From assembly GCF_018063565.1 (NCBI RefSeq), contig NZ_JAGPBB010000011.1, forward strand, positions 1-63,320: a stretch of 63,320 nt of DNA. Reading direction: 5' to 3'. The notes under the pieces were generated by a model that was not told the DNA's origin, searched no databases, and saw nothing but the letters and a program-made list of their open reading frames with translations. Every line of letters starts with the position of its first letter. The first letter of the stretch is position 1. The DNA comes from Rhodoferax sp. Its GTDB lineage: Bacteria; Pseudomonadota; Gammaproteobacteria; Burkholderiales; Burkholderiaceae_C. Of this stretch, positions 53,493 to 63,160 are shown piece by piece. Both the position numbers and the translations under genes were made by a program.

Positions 53493-53972
53493 TTAGGGCA
53501 GCACGACCCGAAACAGGGTCGTAAAAATGAGATACAGCACCGCCAGCGTTCCCGCCGACACCGCCACCTTGAGCCAGAACTGACGCCGCTCCAGCAAATA
53601 CATGGTTGCCACCAGGAACAAGAAGGTAGAAGGCAAAAAGTGCAGCGTCTCCAGAACAAAGCCATAGATCGTCAGCGTGGTGAGCAGCACCACCACCTGC
53701 TGGTCAAACAAGTGATGCAGCAGGTCGCCAAAGCCACCTTCGCGGTAACCCGCGCGGAAATACTGCACCGCCAGGCCACCGAGCATCAGCAGCAGCGAGC
53801 CCGCCAGGATCTGCGGAATGCTGCCGGGACCGGCGCTTTCACCCTGAAAAATGCCATGACTGCGCAGCGAATCGACAAACAGCGCAAGACAGAGGACAAA
53901 CAGGATGGCCATCATCTTGTACTCGCCTTTGGGCGCGGTGCCAGGGCTACTGGCGGGGGTGAGATCGGCCAC
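53493..53972 (-). CDS. tctB: Tripartite tricarboxylate transporter small membrane subunit
   Basis: This 159-residue protein with four hydrophobic helices (MMAILFVLCLALFVDSL, IPQILAGSLLLMLGGLAVQY, VVLLTTLTIYGFVLETLHFL, VAVSAGTLAVLYLIFTTLF) fits TctB. Its start is 12 bases past the shikimate dehydrogenase stop, so enzyme and carrier genes are probably one operon. Confidence 0.88.
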   Translation of the reverse strand: MADLTPASSPGTAPKGEYKMMAILFVLCLALFVDSLRSHGIFQGESAGPGSIPQILAGSLLLMLGGLAVQYFRAGYREGGFGDLLHHLFDQQVVVLLTTLTIYGFVLETLHFLPSTFLFLVATMYLLERRQFWLKVAVSAGTLAVLYLIFTTLFRVVLP

Positions 53973-53984
53973 AGGTGTCTCCTA

Positions 53985-54827
53985 TTAATTGAGTGGTTGT
54001 GAATGGGTTTGTGGGTTCAGGCCAAAAAAATCGAGATACAGCGGTAGTTGCGCGTCGAGCATTTCTCGGCCCAGTACCGTCTTGCAGCCGCGCGCGCGTG
54101 CTGCGGCCACCAGTGGGGTAATTTCGCGCTTCATCACAATTTCGGCGATCAGCATCTCAGCAGTGATCTGACTGACATCTACCGGCAATGGATCGTCCAG
54201 TTCCATGCCCAGCGGTGTGGCATTGACCACCAGCGCAAAACCTGCAAGCTCGGCCGGTCCGGCCTCAATGGAAATCTTTGGAAAATACTGTCGCAAATGG
54301 CTGACCACAGATTCGGCCTGACCGGCATGGGCATCGTGCAAACGAACCCGCCCTGCACCGGCGCCGGCCAACGCAGCCGCGATGGCGGCCCCCGCACCGC
54401 CAGCTCCAACGACCAGACACGACGAACCGGCCACCTCAAAATCGTGGTGTCGTAGCGCGTGGACGAAGCCGACACCATCAAACAAGTCACCGTAAAGACT
54501 GCCATCCACCCTTCGCACGACCGCGTTGCAGGCACCGGCTATTCGCACTGCGTCGCTGCAATCGTCCAGCAGCGCCACGGTGGTCACTTTGTGCGGGATG
54601 GTGACCATGGCGCCGTGCAAATTGTTGACCTTGAACAGTGACTTGAACACTTCCGGGTACATCGCAGGCGGCACTTCCAGCGGCACAACCACCGCGTCGA
54701 TGCCCGAGGCGGCAAACAGCGGGTTGTAAAGCAGTGGTGCCTTGACTTGCGCCACCGGGTAGCCGATCACCGGGTACAAACGCGTTGTTCCCTGAATGGA
54801 CGCAACTTGCGAATCTTTCGGACTCAT
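53985..54827 (-). CDS. aroE: Shikimate dehydrogenase (AroE family)
   Basis: It interconverts shikimate (or quinate) and its 3-dehydro form with NAD(P). The start MSPKDSQ at 54827, preceded by a G-rich ribosome site, gives 280 residues. The substrate domain has VIGYPVAQVKAPLLYNPLF (where many AroE have SKSP) and the catalytic Lys in VTIPHKVTTV. The Rossmann fold has VVGAGGAGAAIAAAL and ATPLGM. The VKAP version and operon placement ahead of tctB suggest a catabolic shikimate/quinate enzyme rather than the biosynthetic one. Confidence 0.88.
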   Translation of the reverse strand: MSPKDSQVASIQGTTRLYPVIGYPVAQVKAPLLYNPLFAASGIDAVVVPLEVPPAMYPEVFKSLFKVNNLHGAMVTIPHKVTTVALLDDCSDAVRIAGACNAVVRRVDGSLYGDLFDGVGFVHALRHHDFEVAGSSCLVVGAGGAGAAIAAALAGAGAGRVRLHDAHAGQAESVVSHLRQYFPKISIEAGPAELAGFALVVNATPLGMELDDPLPVDVSQITAEMLIAEIVMKREITPLVAAARARGCKTVLGREMLDAQLPLYLDFFGLNPQTHSQPLN

Positions 54828-55134
54828 CGCTGCCCCCCAGACTCGTGAGCCACGGGCAAGCCCAGTCTTGTCATTTTCATCACCGCGTTGTTGACTTTCA
54901 TGTGGCAAAGTTTAGGGGGCCAGGAGCTCAACAAATCTCGTATTTTTTGAATTTCGTTCAATCAGCGATTAACAAAGTTCGATAAACGCACCAATATCGG
55001 GTTTTCACTAATACAGAGGTTAAAGAAATAGCCAGAATCAGCGGAATTTGTACGTTCTTTGTTCGGATCTCCGAGTTGCACCCTCAGTTTCCGAATACAT
55101 GTTGGCATAATGGTTGCGACTTGTTTTTCAAACG
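54828..55134. promoter_or_regulatory. Divergent aroE/VOC-gene control region with PcaR-like direct repeats
   Basis: GTTCAATCAGCGATT (54956-54970) and GTTCGATAAACGCAC (54977-54991) are direct repeats 21 bases apart. The second differs by one base from the PcaR box GTTCGATAATCGCAC as I recall it. They lie between the divergent aroE-tct operon and the VOC-TIM-lyase operon and could control both through the IclR regulator at 49153. A CATAAT at 55107-55112 may be a -10 element. I see no gene in this 307-base stretch. Confidence 0.55.
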
Positions 55135-56040
55135 ATGCCCACCATGACCACTGTCACAAACCAGCCCGGCCCCGATCGCGAAGCCATCGCCGATGCCCCC
55201 AACCCGATCGGGCTCGATGGCATCGAGTTCATCGAATACAGCACCGCGCGTCCGCAGGCACTGGGGCAGGTGCTGGAGACGATGGGCTTCAGGCCTGTGG
55301 CACGACACCGCTCGCGCGAGGTGTTGCTGTACCGCCAGGGGGGGCTCAACATCATTGTCAACGCGCACTTCAAAGGCACCGCATTAAGCGAACAACCAGT
55401 GCTCAATGCGGTGGCGCTGCGAGTGCGCGACGCGGCGGCCGCTTACCGGCGCGCGCTTGATCGCGGTGCCTGGGCCGTGCCAGCGCGGGTGGAGGTGATG
55501 GAACTCAACATTCCGGCGGTGCACGGCGTGGGGACCAGCCGCATCTATTTTGTCGACCGGCATCAAGAGTTTTCGATTTACGACGTGGACTTCACGCCGA
55601 TTCCGGGCGTCGAGCAACACCCGGCGGCGCTGGCCGGGCTGCACTTTTTTGGCATCGTGCAGTACATCGGTAACGAGCGCACGGCAGACTGGACCGAGTT
55701 TTACAGTGAGCTGTTTGGTTTTACCGACCTGCCGGCGGAGCAACGTTTTGGCATTTTGCCCAAGGGCCGCATCTTGCGCAGCCCGTGTCCGGCGGCCTCG
55801 CGCTTTTACATCCAGTTGATCGAGCCTGATGCCAGCGTACTGGACGTGGAAGACGACGAGGGCTTGCACCGCATTGGCCTGGGCAGTGCCGACGTACTGG
55901 CCACAGTGGCCGAACTGACGCAACGCGGCGTGGAATTTGTGGAATCGGTCAACGTGCGCTCTGACGCCCGCGGTGCCCTGACCAAAACCCAGCTCGGCAC
56001 GGTGAGTTTTGAGATTGTGCACAACCAGCCGGGTACCTGA
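55135..56040 (+). CDS. HPPD-like VOC-superfamily protein (QuiC C-terminal-like)
   Basis: At 301 residues, ATGs at 55135 and 55144 are both possible and neither has a strong ribosome site. It holds two VOC modules in the 4-hydroxyphenylpyruvate dioxygenase arrangement: GIEFIEYSTARPQALGQVLE, then FFGIVQYIGNERTADWTEFY. A possible His170 (GLHFFG), His245 (GLHRIG) and Glu293 (SFEIVHN) correspond to the iron-binding triad. This is the domain joined to the TIM barrel in QuiC-type 3-dehydroshikimate dehydratases; here it is separate and comes first. The barrel gene follows after one base. Confidence 0.78.
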   Translation: MPTMTTVTNQPGPDREAIADAPNPIGLDGIEFIEYSTARPQALGQVLETMGFRPVARHRSREVLLYRQGGLNIIVNAHFKGTALSEQPVLNAVALRVRDAAAAYRRALDRGAWAVPARVEVMELNIPAVHGVGTSRIYFVDRHQEFSIYDVDFTPIPGVEQHPAALAGLHFFGIVQYIGNERTADWTEFYSELFGFTDLPAEQRFGILPKGRILRSPCPAASRFYIQLIEPDASVLDVEDDEGLHRIGLGSADVLATVAELTQRGVEFVESVNVRSDARGALTKTQLGTVSFEIVHNQPGT

Positions 56041-56041
56041 C

Positions 56042-56917
56042 ATGAGCCTCTATAGCGCCAATATTGATGACTTCGGCATGGACAGCCGCAGCATGGCGGG
56101 CCCGCTGCAGCACCGGCTTGACGCGGCGCGCGACGCTGGTTTTACACAGATCCTGTTGTCGGTGGCGGATCTGGCGCAACACCCGCAAGGGGTCGACGCC
56201 GCCATCGCCGCCGTGCATGCCAGCGGCTTGCGCGTCACCGGGTTTCGGGCACTGGCCGACTTTGAAGGTTTGTCCGGTGCCATGCTGGACTACAAACTCG
56301 ACGTGGCCAAGTCCATGCTCGGCATGTGCCACGCCTTGGGCTGCCGTTTGCTGGTGCTCGACGCCAGCACTGCCCCACAAGCCAGTGCCGAAAGCCACGA
56401 CATCACGCGCAGCCTGCGCCAGTTGGCGACTCTGGCGATTCCCAAGAATATCCGCATCGCCTATCGCGCCCATCCGCAGGCTGCCGCCACCCGCGAATTC
56501 GCCCAGGCGTGGGATCTGGTCTGCCTGGCTGATATGCCCAATCTCGGCCTGTGTCTGGACACGCTGGATGTGTTGTGCAGCCAATCCAGTGACAACGATT
56601 TGGACATGCTGGACGGCGAAAAATTGTTCCTGGTTCAACTGGCGGACTGCCTGGGTGCGTGTGAGAGCGGTTTTAGGGTTTTTGCCGGCCAAGGGGAACA
56701 CGATGCCGCTCTGGTGGACATGATCACCCGTTTGCGCGGCATGGGTTTTCGGGGCGACTACAGCCTGGCGGTGGTGAATGCCGACTATCAACACATGCCA
56801 CCCGTGCAAGTGGCACAACAGGCCTGGCGATCGGCACTCTGGATGGGGCAGGATGTGTTGCAACGCTCAGTGCCGCTGCCCAACCAGATTCGACTCAAGC
56901 AACGGTCGATCGTCTAA
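56042..56917 (+). CDS. QuiC-like TIM-barrel protein with degenerate metal site
   Basis: At 291 residues, ATG at 56042 begins one base after the VOC stop. The fold follows QuiC's dehydratase domain: FRALADFEGLSGAMLDYKLD, LGCRLLVLDAS, LFLVQLADCLG and RVFAGQGEHDAALVDMI match in order. Yet the expected Glu near 142 is Arg (RIAYRAHP), the His near 176 is Asp (LCLDTLDVL) and the Glu near 243 is Ala (YSLAVVNAD); only Asp173 and Gln199 are kept. A metal-dependent dehydratase therefore seems unlikely. It may be a non-catalytic partner of the VOC protein. Confidence 0.75.
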   Translation: MSLYSANIDDFGMDSRSMAGPLQHRLDAARDAGFTQILLSVADLAQHPQGVDAAIAAVHASGLRVTGFRALADFEGLSGAMLDYKLDVAKSMLGMCHALGCRLLVLDASTAPQASAESHDITRSLRQLATLAIPKNIRIAYRAHPQAAATREFAQAWDLVCLADMPNLGLCLDTLDVLCSQSSDNDLDMLDGEKLFLVQLADCLGACESGFRVFAGQGEHDAALVDMITRLRGMGFRGDYSLAVVNADYQHMPPVQVAQQAWRSALWMGQDVLQRSVPLPNQIRLKQRSIV

Positions 56918-56943
56918 CCATTTGCCACAATCGGACCGACGAC

Positions 56944-58215
56944 ATGGGTGTTTTTGAAAGCTTTCTGAGCACGCCTGAAGTGACTGAGGTCTTGAGTGAC
57001 CGAAGTTTTGTGGCGGCGATGTTGCGTTATCAGGCAGCTTTGTCGCGTGCCCAGGCCAATGCCGAGTTGATACCGGCGGGCGCCGCGCAGTCCATCATCG
57101 GGACCTGCAAGGTGGAGCTGTTTGACGTGCCCAAACTGACACGGGAAAGCGGGCGCGTCCGCTGCCTGGCCGCACCCCTGCTTGCTGGTCTAAGGGAGAC
57201 AGTCGGACTTTTTAACGCTGAGGCTGCCAGTTTTGTCGGTTATGGTTATACCCGACAAAACCTGATCGACTCGGCGCTGGCGCTGGTGAGCGTGGATGTA
57301 TTGGCACTGGTACGCGCCGACGTTTTTCGCACGCTGACAGACCTGTTGCAATTGGCCAACCTGCACGAGGCAACGCCGATGTTGTCACCAGCCCACCCGA
57401 CAGCGCCCGTGCTCAGCTGCATCGGCCTGCAATGCACCGAGTGGGCTGCGCCCATGCTGCGCAGCCTGCAGCGCCTCGGCAGGTCGGCGCAGCAAGCGCT
57501 GGTGGTGCATTTGGGCGAAGTACCGTCCACCTCAACGGCGCTGCCCGCCACCTTGGAACAGGTGGCCGCACGGATGGCCGCCGAGCTGCAGTTGGCAGGG
57601 CCGCCGGCGTGTATGGAGAGTCGGTGTGACGAATGGATGGTGGTCGCCAGTGAGCTGGGCCAGCTGATTGCCAGCCAGGCCAGAATGGCAGCCGAACTGG
57701 CCAGTTGGTCGCGTTCCGGGCTGATCGATATGGCACCGCGCATGGCAGACACGCCAGCGAGCGCTGGCGCTGGTGTCAACGCACCCAGTCATGTCAGCTC
57801 GATGGTCGTCAATGCGGCAGCGCAACGCGCGCCGCAACGGGTGGCTGCACTGCTGGGCTGCCAGTCACAACAACATGACATTTCGCAAGGTGGTTGGCAG
57901 GCAGCGCTGCCGGAGTGGCACGGCCTGTTGACGTCAGCACACGGCGCTGCCCGGGCGAGTGTCGAACTGGTGCGCACGATACAGGTCAATTCTCTGCGCG
58001 CGCACGAGCAGGTGGGTCAGTACCGCACAACCCTGACGGCGCGTGACGCGGCACAGCGACTCGGGCCCGATGCGATGGCCGTGTTGGCACAGCACACGCG
58101 CCACCGGATCGCGCAATTGCGCGCCGCGCTGGACTCGGCCGATGCCGACACGCTGCCCGTCACCACCAGGGCCGACTGGCTCACGCACGAAGCCCCAGCA
58201 CTGGTGCTGGCCTGA
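56944..58215 (+). CDS. PcaB-like fumarase-superfamily protein lacking the signature motifs
   Basis: This 423-residue protein aligns by eye with 3-carboxy-cis,cis-muconate cycloisomerase (PcaB) from start (FLSTPEVTEVLSDRSFVAAM) to the late helical region. The three superfamily motifs are lost: HLGATSQD becomes GYGYTRQN (about 99-106), GRTWLQHATPV becomes SPAHPTAPV, and the GGSSTMPHKRNP loop becomes SAGAGVNAPSHVSS (about 271-285). The gene is co-directional with the TIM-barrel gene, 26 bases on. Cycloisomerase activity is unlikely; a new or structural role is possible. PcaB is not needed in the 4,5-cleavage pathway encoded next door. Confidence 0.8.
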   Translation: MGVFESFLSTPEVTEVLSDRSFVAAMLRYQAALSRAQANAELIPAGAAQSIIGTCKVELFDVPKLTRESGRVRCLAAPLLAGLRETVGLFNAEAASFVGYGYTRQNLIDSALALVSVDVLALVRADVFRTLTDLLQLANLHEATPMLSPAHPTAPVLSCIGLQCTEWAAPMLRSLQRLGRSAQQALVVHLGEVPSTSTALPATLEQVAARMAAELQLAGPPACMESRCDEWMVVASELGQLIASQARMAAELASWSRSGLIDMAPRMADTPASAGAGVNAPSHVSSMVVNAAAQRAPQRVAALLGCQSQQHDISQGGWQAALPEWHGLLTSAHGAARASVELVRTIQVNSLRAHEQVGQYRTTLTARDAAQRLGPDAMAVLAQHTRHRIAQLRAALDSADADTLPVTTRADWLTHEAPALVLA

Positions 58216-58234
58216 CCCGGCACGTCGGTGAGCA

Positions 58235-59191
58235 TCAAGTCCCGTTGAGCTGCCGCTCCAGCTGATGCAGCACCTGGTAGCAGGGCAGCACGCTGGCCAC
58301 TGAACTGTTGGGCTGGCGGCCTTCACGAATGGCGGCAAAAAACTCGCGGTCCTGCAATTCAATGCCATTCATGCTGACCGCCACTTGCGACACGTCGAGC
58401 TTTTCTTCCTTGCCGGTGAACAGGTCGTCATAGCGCGCAAGGTAGGTGGCGCTGTCACCGATGTATCTGAAGAAGGTGCCCAGCGGGCCGTCGTTGTTGA
58501 AGCTCAAGGAGAGCGTGCAAATGGCCCCATTGGCGGCCTGGAGCTGGATACTCATGTCCATGGCGATGCCCAGCGTGGGGTGAATCGGGCCCTGAATGGC
58601 GTTGGCTTTCACCACGGGTGAGGCGCACTGGTAGGCGAACAGATCCACCGTGTGGGCGGCGTGGTGCCACAACAGGTGGTCGGTCCAGCTGCGCGGCTGG
58701 CCCAGCGCATTCATGTTGCTGCGGCGGAAAAAGTAGGTTTGCACATCCATCTGCTGAATGTTGAATTGGCTGGCCTTGATCTTCTGGTTGACATACTGGT
58801 GGCTGGGGTTAAAGCGGCGGGTATGGCCACACATGGCGACCAGGCCGGAATTTTCAGCCCTCTGCACCACTTCTTCACCGTCTTTGAGCACGTCGCACAG
58901 CGGGATCTCGACCTGCACATGTTTGCCAGCCTGTAGGCAGGCCAGGGTTTGGCTGGCATGCATTTGGGTGGGGGTGCACAGGATGACCGCATCGACCTCG
59001 GGCAGTGCCAGGCTGTCGGCCAGTTCGGTGGTGACGTGGCCGATGCCGTATTGGGCGGCAATTTCTTTGGTTTTGTCGAGTTCGCGGCTGATCAGCGAGA
59101 CCACTTCGACACCGTCGATGTTCTTAATTCCGTCGAGGTGTTTGATGCCGAAGGCGCCGGCGCCTGCTAATGCGACTTTGATGGGTTTCAT
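58235..59191 (-). CDS. pmdC: 4-carboxy-2-hydroxymuconate-6-semialdehyde dehydrogenase
   Basis: This 318-residue Gfo/Idh/MocA-type oxidoreductase is the second enzyme of protocatechuate 4,5-cleavage (LigC of Sphingobium), oxidising the cyclised semialdehyde to 2-pyrone-4,6-dicarboxylate with NADP+. The Rossmann motif is VALAGAGAFGIKHL; the usual EKP motif reads EIPLCD, and SWTDHLLWHHAAHTVDLF marks the LigC/PmdC group. It is last in the pmdD-A-B-C order; a 427-base gap with a palindromic repeat separates it from pmdB. Confidence 0.93.
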   Translation of the reverse strand: MKPIKVALAGAGAFGIKHLDGIKNIDGVEVVSLISRELDKTKEIAAQYGIGHVTTELADSLALPEVDAVILCTPTQMHASQTLACLQAGKHVQVEIPLCDVLKDGEEVVQRAENSGLVAMCGHTRRFNPSHQYVNQKIKASQFNIQQMDVQTYFFRRSNMNALGQPRSWTDHLLWHHAAHTVDLFAYQCASPVVKANAIQGPIHPTLGIAMDMSIQLQAANGAICTLSLSFNNDGPLGTFFRYIGDSATYLARYDDLFTGKEEKLDVSQVAVSMNGIELQDREFFAAIREGRQPNSSVASVLPCYQVLHQLERQLNGT

Positions 59192-59281
59192 TATGTTTCC
59201 TTTTAATAACTGAACAATTCCATTTACTCTTTAAGGTCGGCGATTGGATTCGCGACCTGTTTCATCTGTTGTGCTTTTGAT

Positions 59282-59598
59282 CCGCCGTGCGGGCTGGGTA
59301 TCTGACTTCGCTCATGTCCCCCGGCTTGGGCTGCGCCCAAGCCTCCTCCTTGACTTGGCAAAACCCCAAGTCCACGCTACGCCAGACACCCAACCCACCC
59401 GGCTAGGTTCGGGTTTGAATATCCAGCAACAGACACAACTTTTCGGAACTCTGGTAGAACATCATGGCTGCCGCCGTCACGGCCACTGCGGTAGCCGGGT
59501 GCGTCGGACTTCTGGTGGAGCGAGGTTAAGGAGGAGGCTCGGACGCAGTCCGGGCCGGGGGACACGAGCGCAACCAGATGACCGGCGCGCGCGGCGGG
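59282..59598. repeat. Large imperfect palindrome (MITE-like or intergenic repeat) between pmdC and pmdB
   Basis: The stretch 59282-59357 is inversely repeated at 59524-59598 with most bases conserved, including identical cores GTGTCCCCCGG-type and GAGCCTCCTCCTT-type segments. Inner arms near 59394-59404 and 59492-59503 also match. It fills the 427-base gap 59192-59618. It lacks a transposase and could be a non-autonomous element or a Comamonadaceae intergenic repeat; it may attenuate read-through from pmdB to pmdC. Confidence 0.65.
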
Positions 59599-59618
59599 TT
59601 GAGCTAGCCAGCCATAAT

Positions 59619-60987
<1,369 letters not shown>

Positions 60988-61025
60988 GGATTTGGTTTCT
61001 TGCGGATGATTGTTGATATTTTTTG

Positions 61026-61064
61026 CCTCTAGCCCAATAAATACAAAAGCTGACAGCTATGATT
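61026..61064. repeat. Short intergenic repeat between pmdD and pmdA
   Basis: GCCTCTAGCCCAATAAAT followed by AAAAGCTGACAGCTAT is of the kind I recall as a frequent intergenic repeat in Comamonadaceae (an AGCTGNCAGC core with a GGGCTAGAGGC end on the other strand). It spans the 69-base pmdD-pmdA gap and runs into the last codons of pmdD. Copy number in this genome is unknown. Confidence 0.35.
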
Positions 61065-61995
61065 TCCAATACAACCGAGTCGGATTGTCCACCAGCAGTT
61101 TTTGCTGCAACTCCGCTGTGGGGGCAATGTGCGGGATGAAGTCGACCAGCAGGCCGTCGTCGGGCATGTGGTCTTTCAGGTTGGGGTGCGGCCAGTCGGT
61201 GCCCCACAACACGCGCTCAGAAAATTCTTCAACGATGGCGCGGGCAAAGGGAATCACATCGCGGTAGGCGTTTTGTTCGCCGTTCAGGGCTTTCGGGCCG
61301 GCAACACTCAGGCGTTCGGGGCAACTCACTTTGCTCCACACATTCGGGTGCTGGCGCATGAATTTCCTGAACAGCTCAAATTGCGGGCCGTCCACCGGCA
61401 GCGACACATCCGGGCGGCCCATGTGGTCCACCACCACGGTGGTGGGCAGCGCGGTGAAAAAGTCCCACAGCTCGGGCAAATCAACGGCCTCGAAGTAGAT
61501 CACCACATGCCAGCCGAGCTTGGCAATGCGCGCGGCAATCTCCATTAGCTCGTCCTTGGGCGTGAAATCGACCAGGCGCTTCACAAAATTAAAGCGCACG
61601 CCGCGCACACCGGCCTCGTGCATGGCTTGTAACTCGGCATCGCTGACGCTGCGCTTGACCGTCGCCACACCGCGTGCCTTGCCCTTGCTGGCAATCAGCG
61701 CATCCACCAGCGCGCGGTTGTCGGCGCCGTGGCAGGTGGCTTGCACGATGACGTTTTTATCGAACCCCAGGTGGTCGCGCAGCGCAAACAGCTGCGCCTT
61801 GGACGCATCACACGGGGTGTATTTGCGCTCTGGCGCGTACGGAAACTCAGCTCCCGGGCCAAACACATGGCAATGGGCATCGACCGCACCGGGCGGCAAC
61901 TGAAAACGCGGCTTGGCCGGGCCGGTAAACCAGTCGAGCCAACCGGGGGTTTTGGTGTGAGGGCCGGTCGTTGCTTTATCGGGAGCTAATTTCAT
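61057..61995 (-). CDS. pmdD: 2-pyrone-4,6-dicarboxylate hydrolase
   Basis: This 312-residue amidohydrolase (LigI family) opens the pyrone ring to 4-oxalomesaconate. PGAVDAHCHVFGPGAEFPYA gives the HxH-like site, RGVRFNFVKRLVDF and VVDHMGRPDVS follow, and LWGTDWPHPNLKDHMPDDG carries the catalytic Asp. It heads the pmdD-A-B-C run; the next gene is pmdA, 69 bases on. OMA hydratase and aldolase genes (pmdE and pmdF), often adjacent, are not in the window. Confidence 0.94.
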   Translation of the reverse strand: MKLAPDKATTGPHTKTPGWLDWFTGPAKPRFQLPPGAVDAHCHVFGPGAEFPYAPERKYTPCDASKAQLFALRDHLGFDKNVIVQATCHGADNRALVDALIASKGKARGVATVKRSVSDAELQAMHEAGVRGVRFNFVKRLVDFTPKDELMEIAARIAKLGWHVVIYFEAVDLPELWDFFTALPTTVVVDHMGRPDVSLPVDGPQFELFRKFMRQHPNVWSKVSCPERLSVAGPKALNGEQNAYRDVIPFARAIVEEFSERVLWGTDWPHPNLKDHMPDDGLLVDFIPHIAPTAELQQKLLVDNPTRLYWKS

Positions 61996-62131
61996 GGGAC
62001 GGCGAATGGCTTGATGAAAGATGAACTGGCATTGTGTGCAAATCTGACCTTGATGACTACACGCATACAGCGCTATCTGTTATGCCAATCTGACATAGCC
62101 AACCAGGCGCCAGGTGCAAGCCGCGATGACC

Positions 62132-63046
62132 TCAGCGTCCCTCGACGGGCGGATAGCGGTCACACAGTTCAACCAAAAACTCGAGAAACGTTCGCACCCG
62201 GGGTGACAACATTTTTCGCCCCGGATAGACCGCCGTCAGACGCGAGGCCGTCAGGTCAAACTGGATGTGCTGTAGCACCTCGACCAGACTGCCATCGGCC
62301 AGTTGCTGCACCCCATAGTGGCGTGGAAGCACCGACACGCCGGCACCGCCCAGCACCACCTGGCGCACCACCAGAGGGTCATTCACATGGGTGATGCCGC
62401 GCTCAAGGTCAAGCCCGCCCGGTACCCCGTTGACATGCACGGGCATGCGGCGCAGGCCGTAGCGGCTCTCGCAGATCTGCACCTGGGCGCAGATGTCGGG
62501 CAAAGTCTGGCCAAGCGTGTGCTGCGCCAGCCAGGCCGGGCTGGCTACCCAAATCAGCGCATCGGACAGCAAAGGGCGTGACACCAGTTCGCTGTCTTCC
62601 AGCTGCCCGACCACCACGGCGAGATCGGCGCGTTCACGCACCAGGGCAGCGCCATGGCTGGTGACCACCAGTTCCAGTTGCACCCCAGGATAACGTTGTC
62701 GAAAGCTCGACAGGTGGGGTGCCAGCATTTCGTGGCAAAAGGCGGGCGGCAAGGCGACCGTGAGCTTGCCGCTGGGTGCCGCACCCAGCCCGGCCATCAG
62801 CGCATCGGCCTCGCGGGCCTGCTCCATGATCAGATGCGCCTGCCGGTAAAAAACCTCGCCCTCGGTGGTGACGCGCAGGGTGCGGGTGGAGCGGTCCAGC
62901 AAGCGCAATTGCAGCGACTGCTCCAGCCGCGCCAATGCCACGCTGACGCTGGATTTGGACAGCCCAAGGGCTCTTGCGGCGGCAGATATGCCGCCTTGCT
63001 CCAGGACCGCAATAAAAACCGGAAGATCATCAAGTTGCCACTTCAT
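62132..63046 (-). CDS. LysR-family transcriptional regulator
   Basis: At 304 residues, the chosen start is MKWQLDDLPVFIAVLEQGG at 63046; the frame extends upstream with an alternative ATG at 63076. The helix-turn-helix is ISAAARALGLSKSSVSVALA, followed by the usual RLEQSLQLRLLDRSTRTLRV and a periplasmic-binding-protein-like effector domain. It is divergent from the dioxygenase gene at 63161, and two palindromes lie between. It most likely controls that gene and possibly the pmd genes. Confidence 0.92.
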   Translation of the reverse strand: MKWQLDDLPVFIAVLEQGGISAAARALGLSKSSVSVALARLEQSLQLRLLDRSTRTLRVTTEGEVFYRQAHLIMEQAREADALMAGLGAAPSGKLTVALPPAFCHEMLAPHLSSFRQRYPGVQLELVVTSHGAALVRERADLAVVVGQLEDSELVSRPLLSDALIWVASPAWLAQHTLGQTLPDICAQVQICESRYGLRRMPVHVNGVPGGLDLERGITHVNDPLVVRQVVLGGAGVSVLPRHYGVQQLADGSLVEVLQHIQFDLTASRLTAVYPGRKMLSPRVRTFLEFLVELCDRYPPVEGR

Positions 63047-63067
63047 GACAGGCCTTAAGCTCAAATT

Positions 63068-63113
63068 TTCGAACATTGTGTTCGAATTATTGATGCTGTT
63101 CAACCCATTGAAC
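63068..63113. promoter_or_regulatory. LysR-type operator palindromes between the regulator and the dioxygenase
   Basis: TTCGAAC-ATTGT-GTTCGAA (63068-63086) is a perfect inverted repeat fitting the T-N11-A rule, and GTTCAA-CCCA-TTGAAC (63098-63113) is a second one about 28 bases on. They lie in the divergent gap, upstream of the dioxygenase start at 63161, whose AAGGAG ribosome site is at 63148-63153. Two sites are typical of LysR recall/activation pairs. Confidence 0.65.
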
Positions 63114-63160
63114 ACCGATACGATGCCGCACCTGTTCACCCAACACGAAGGAGATTTTTC

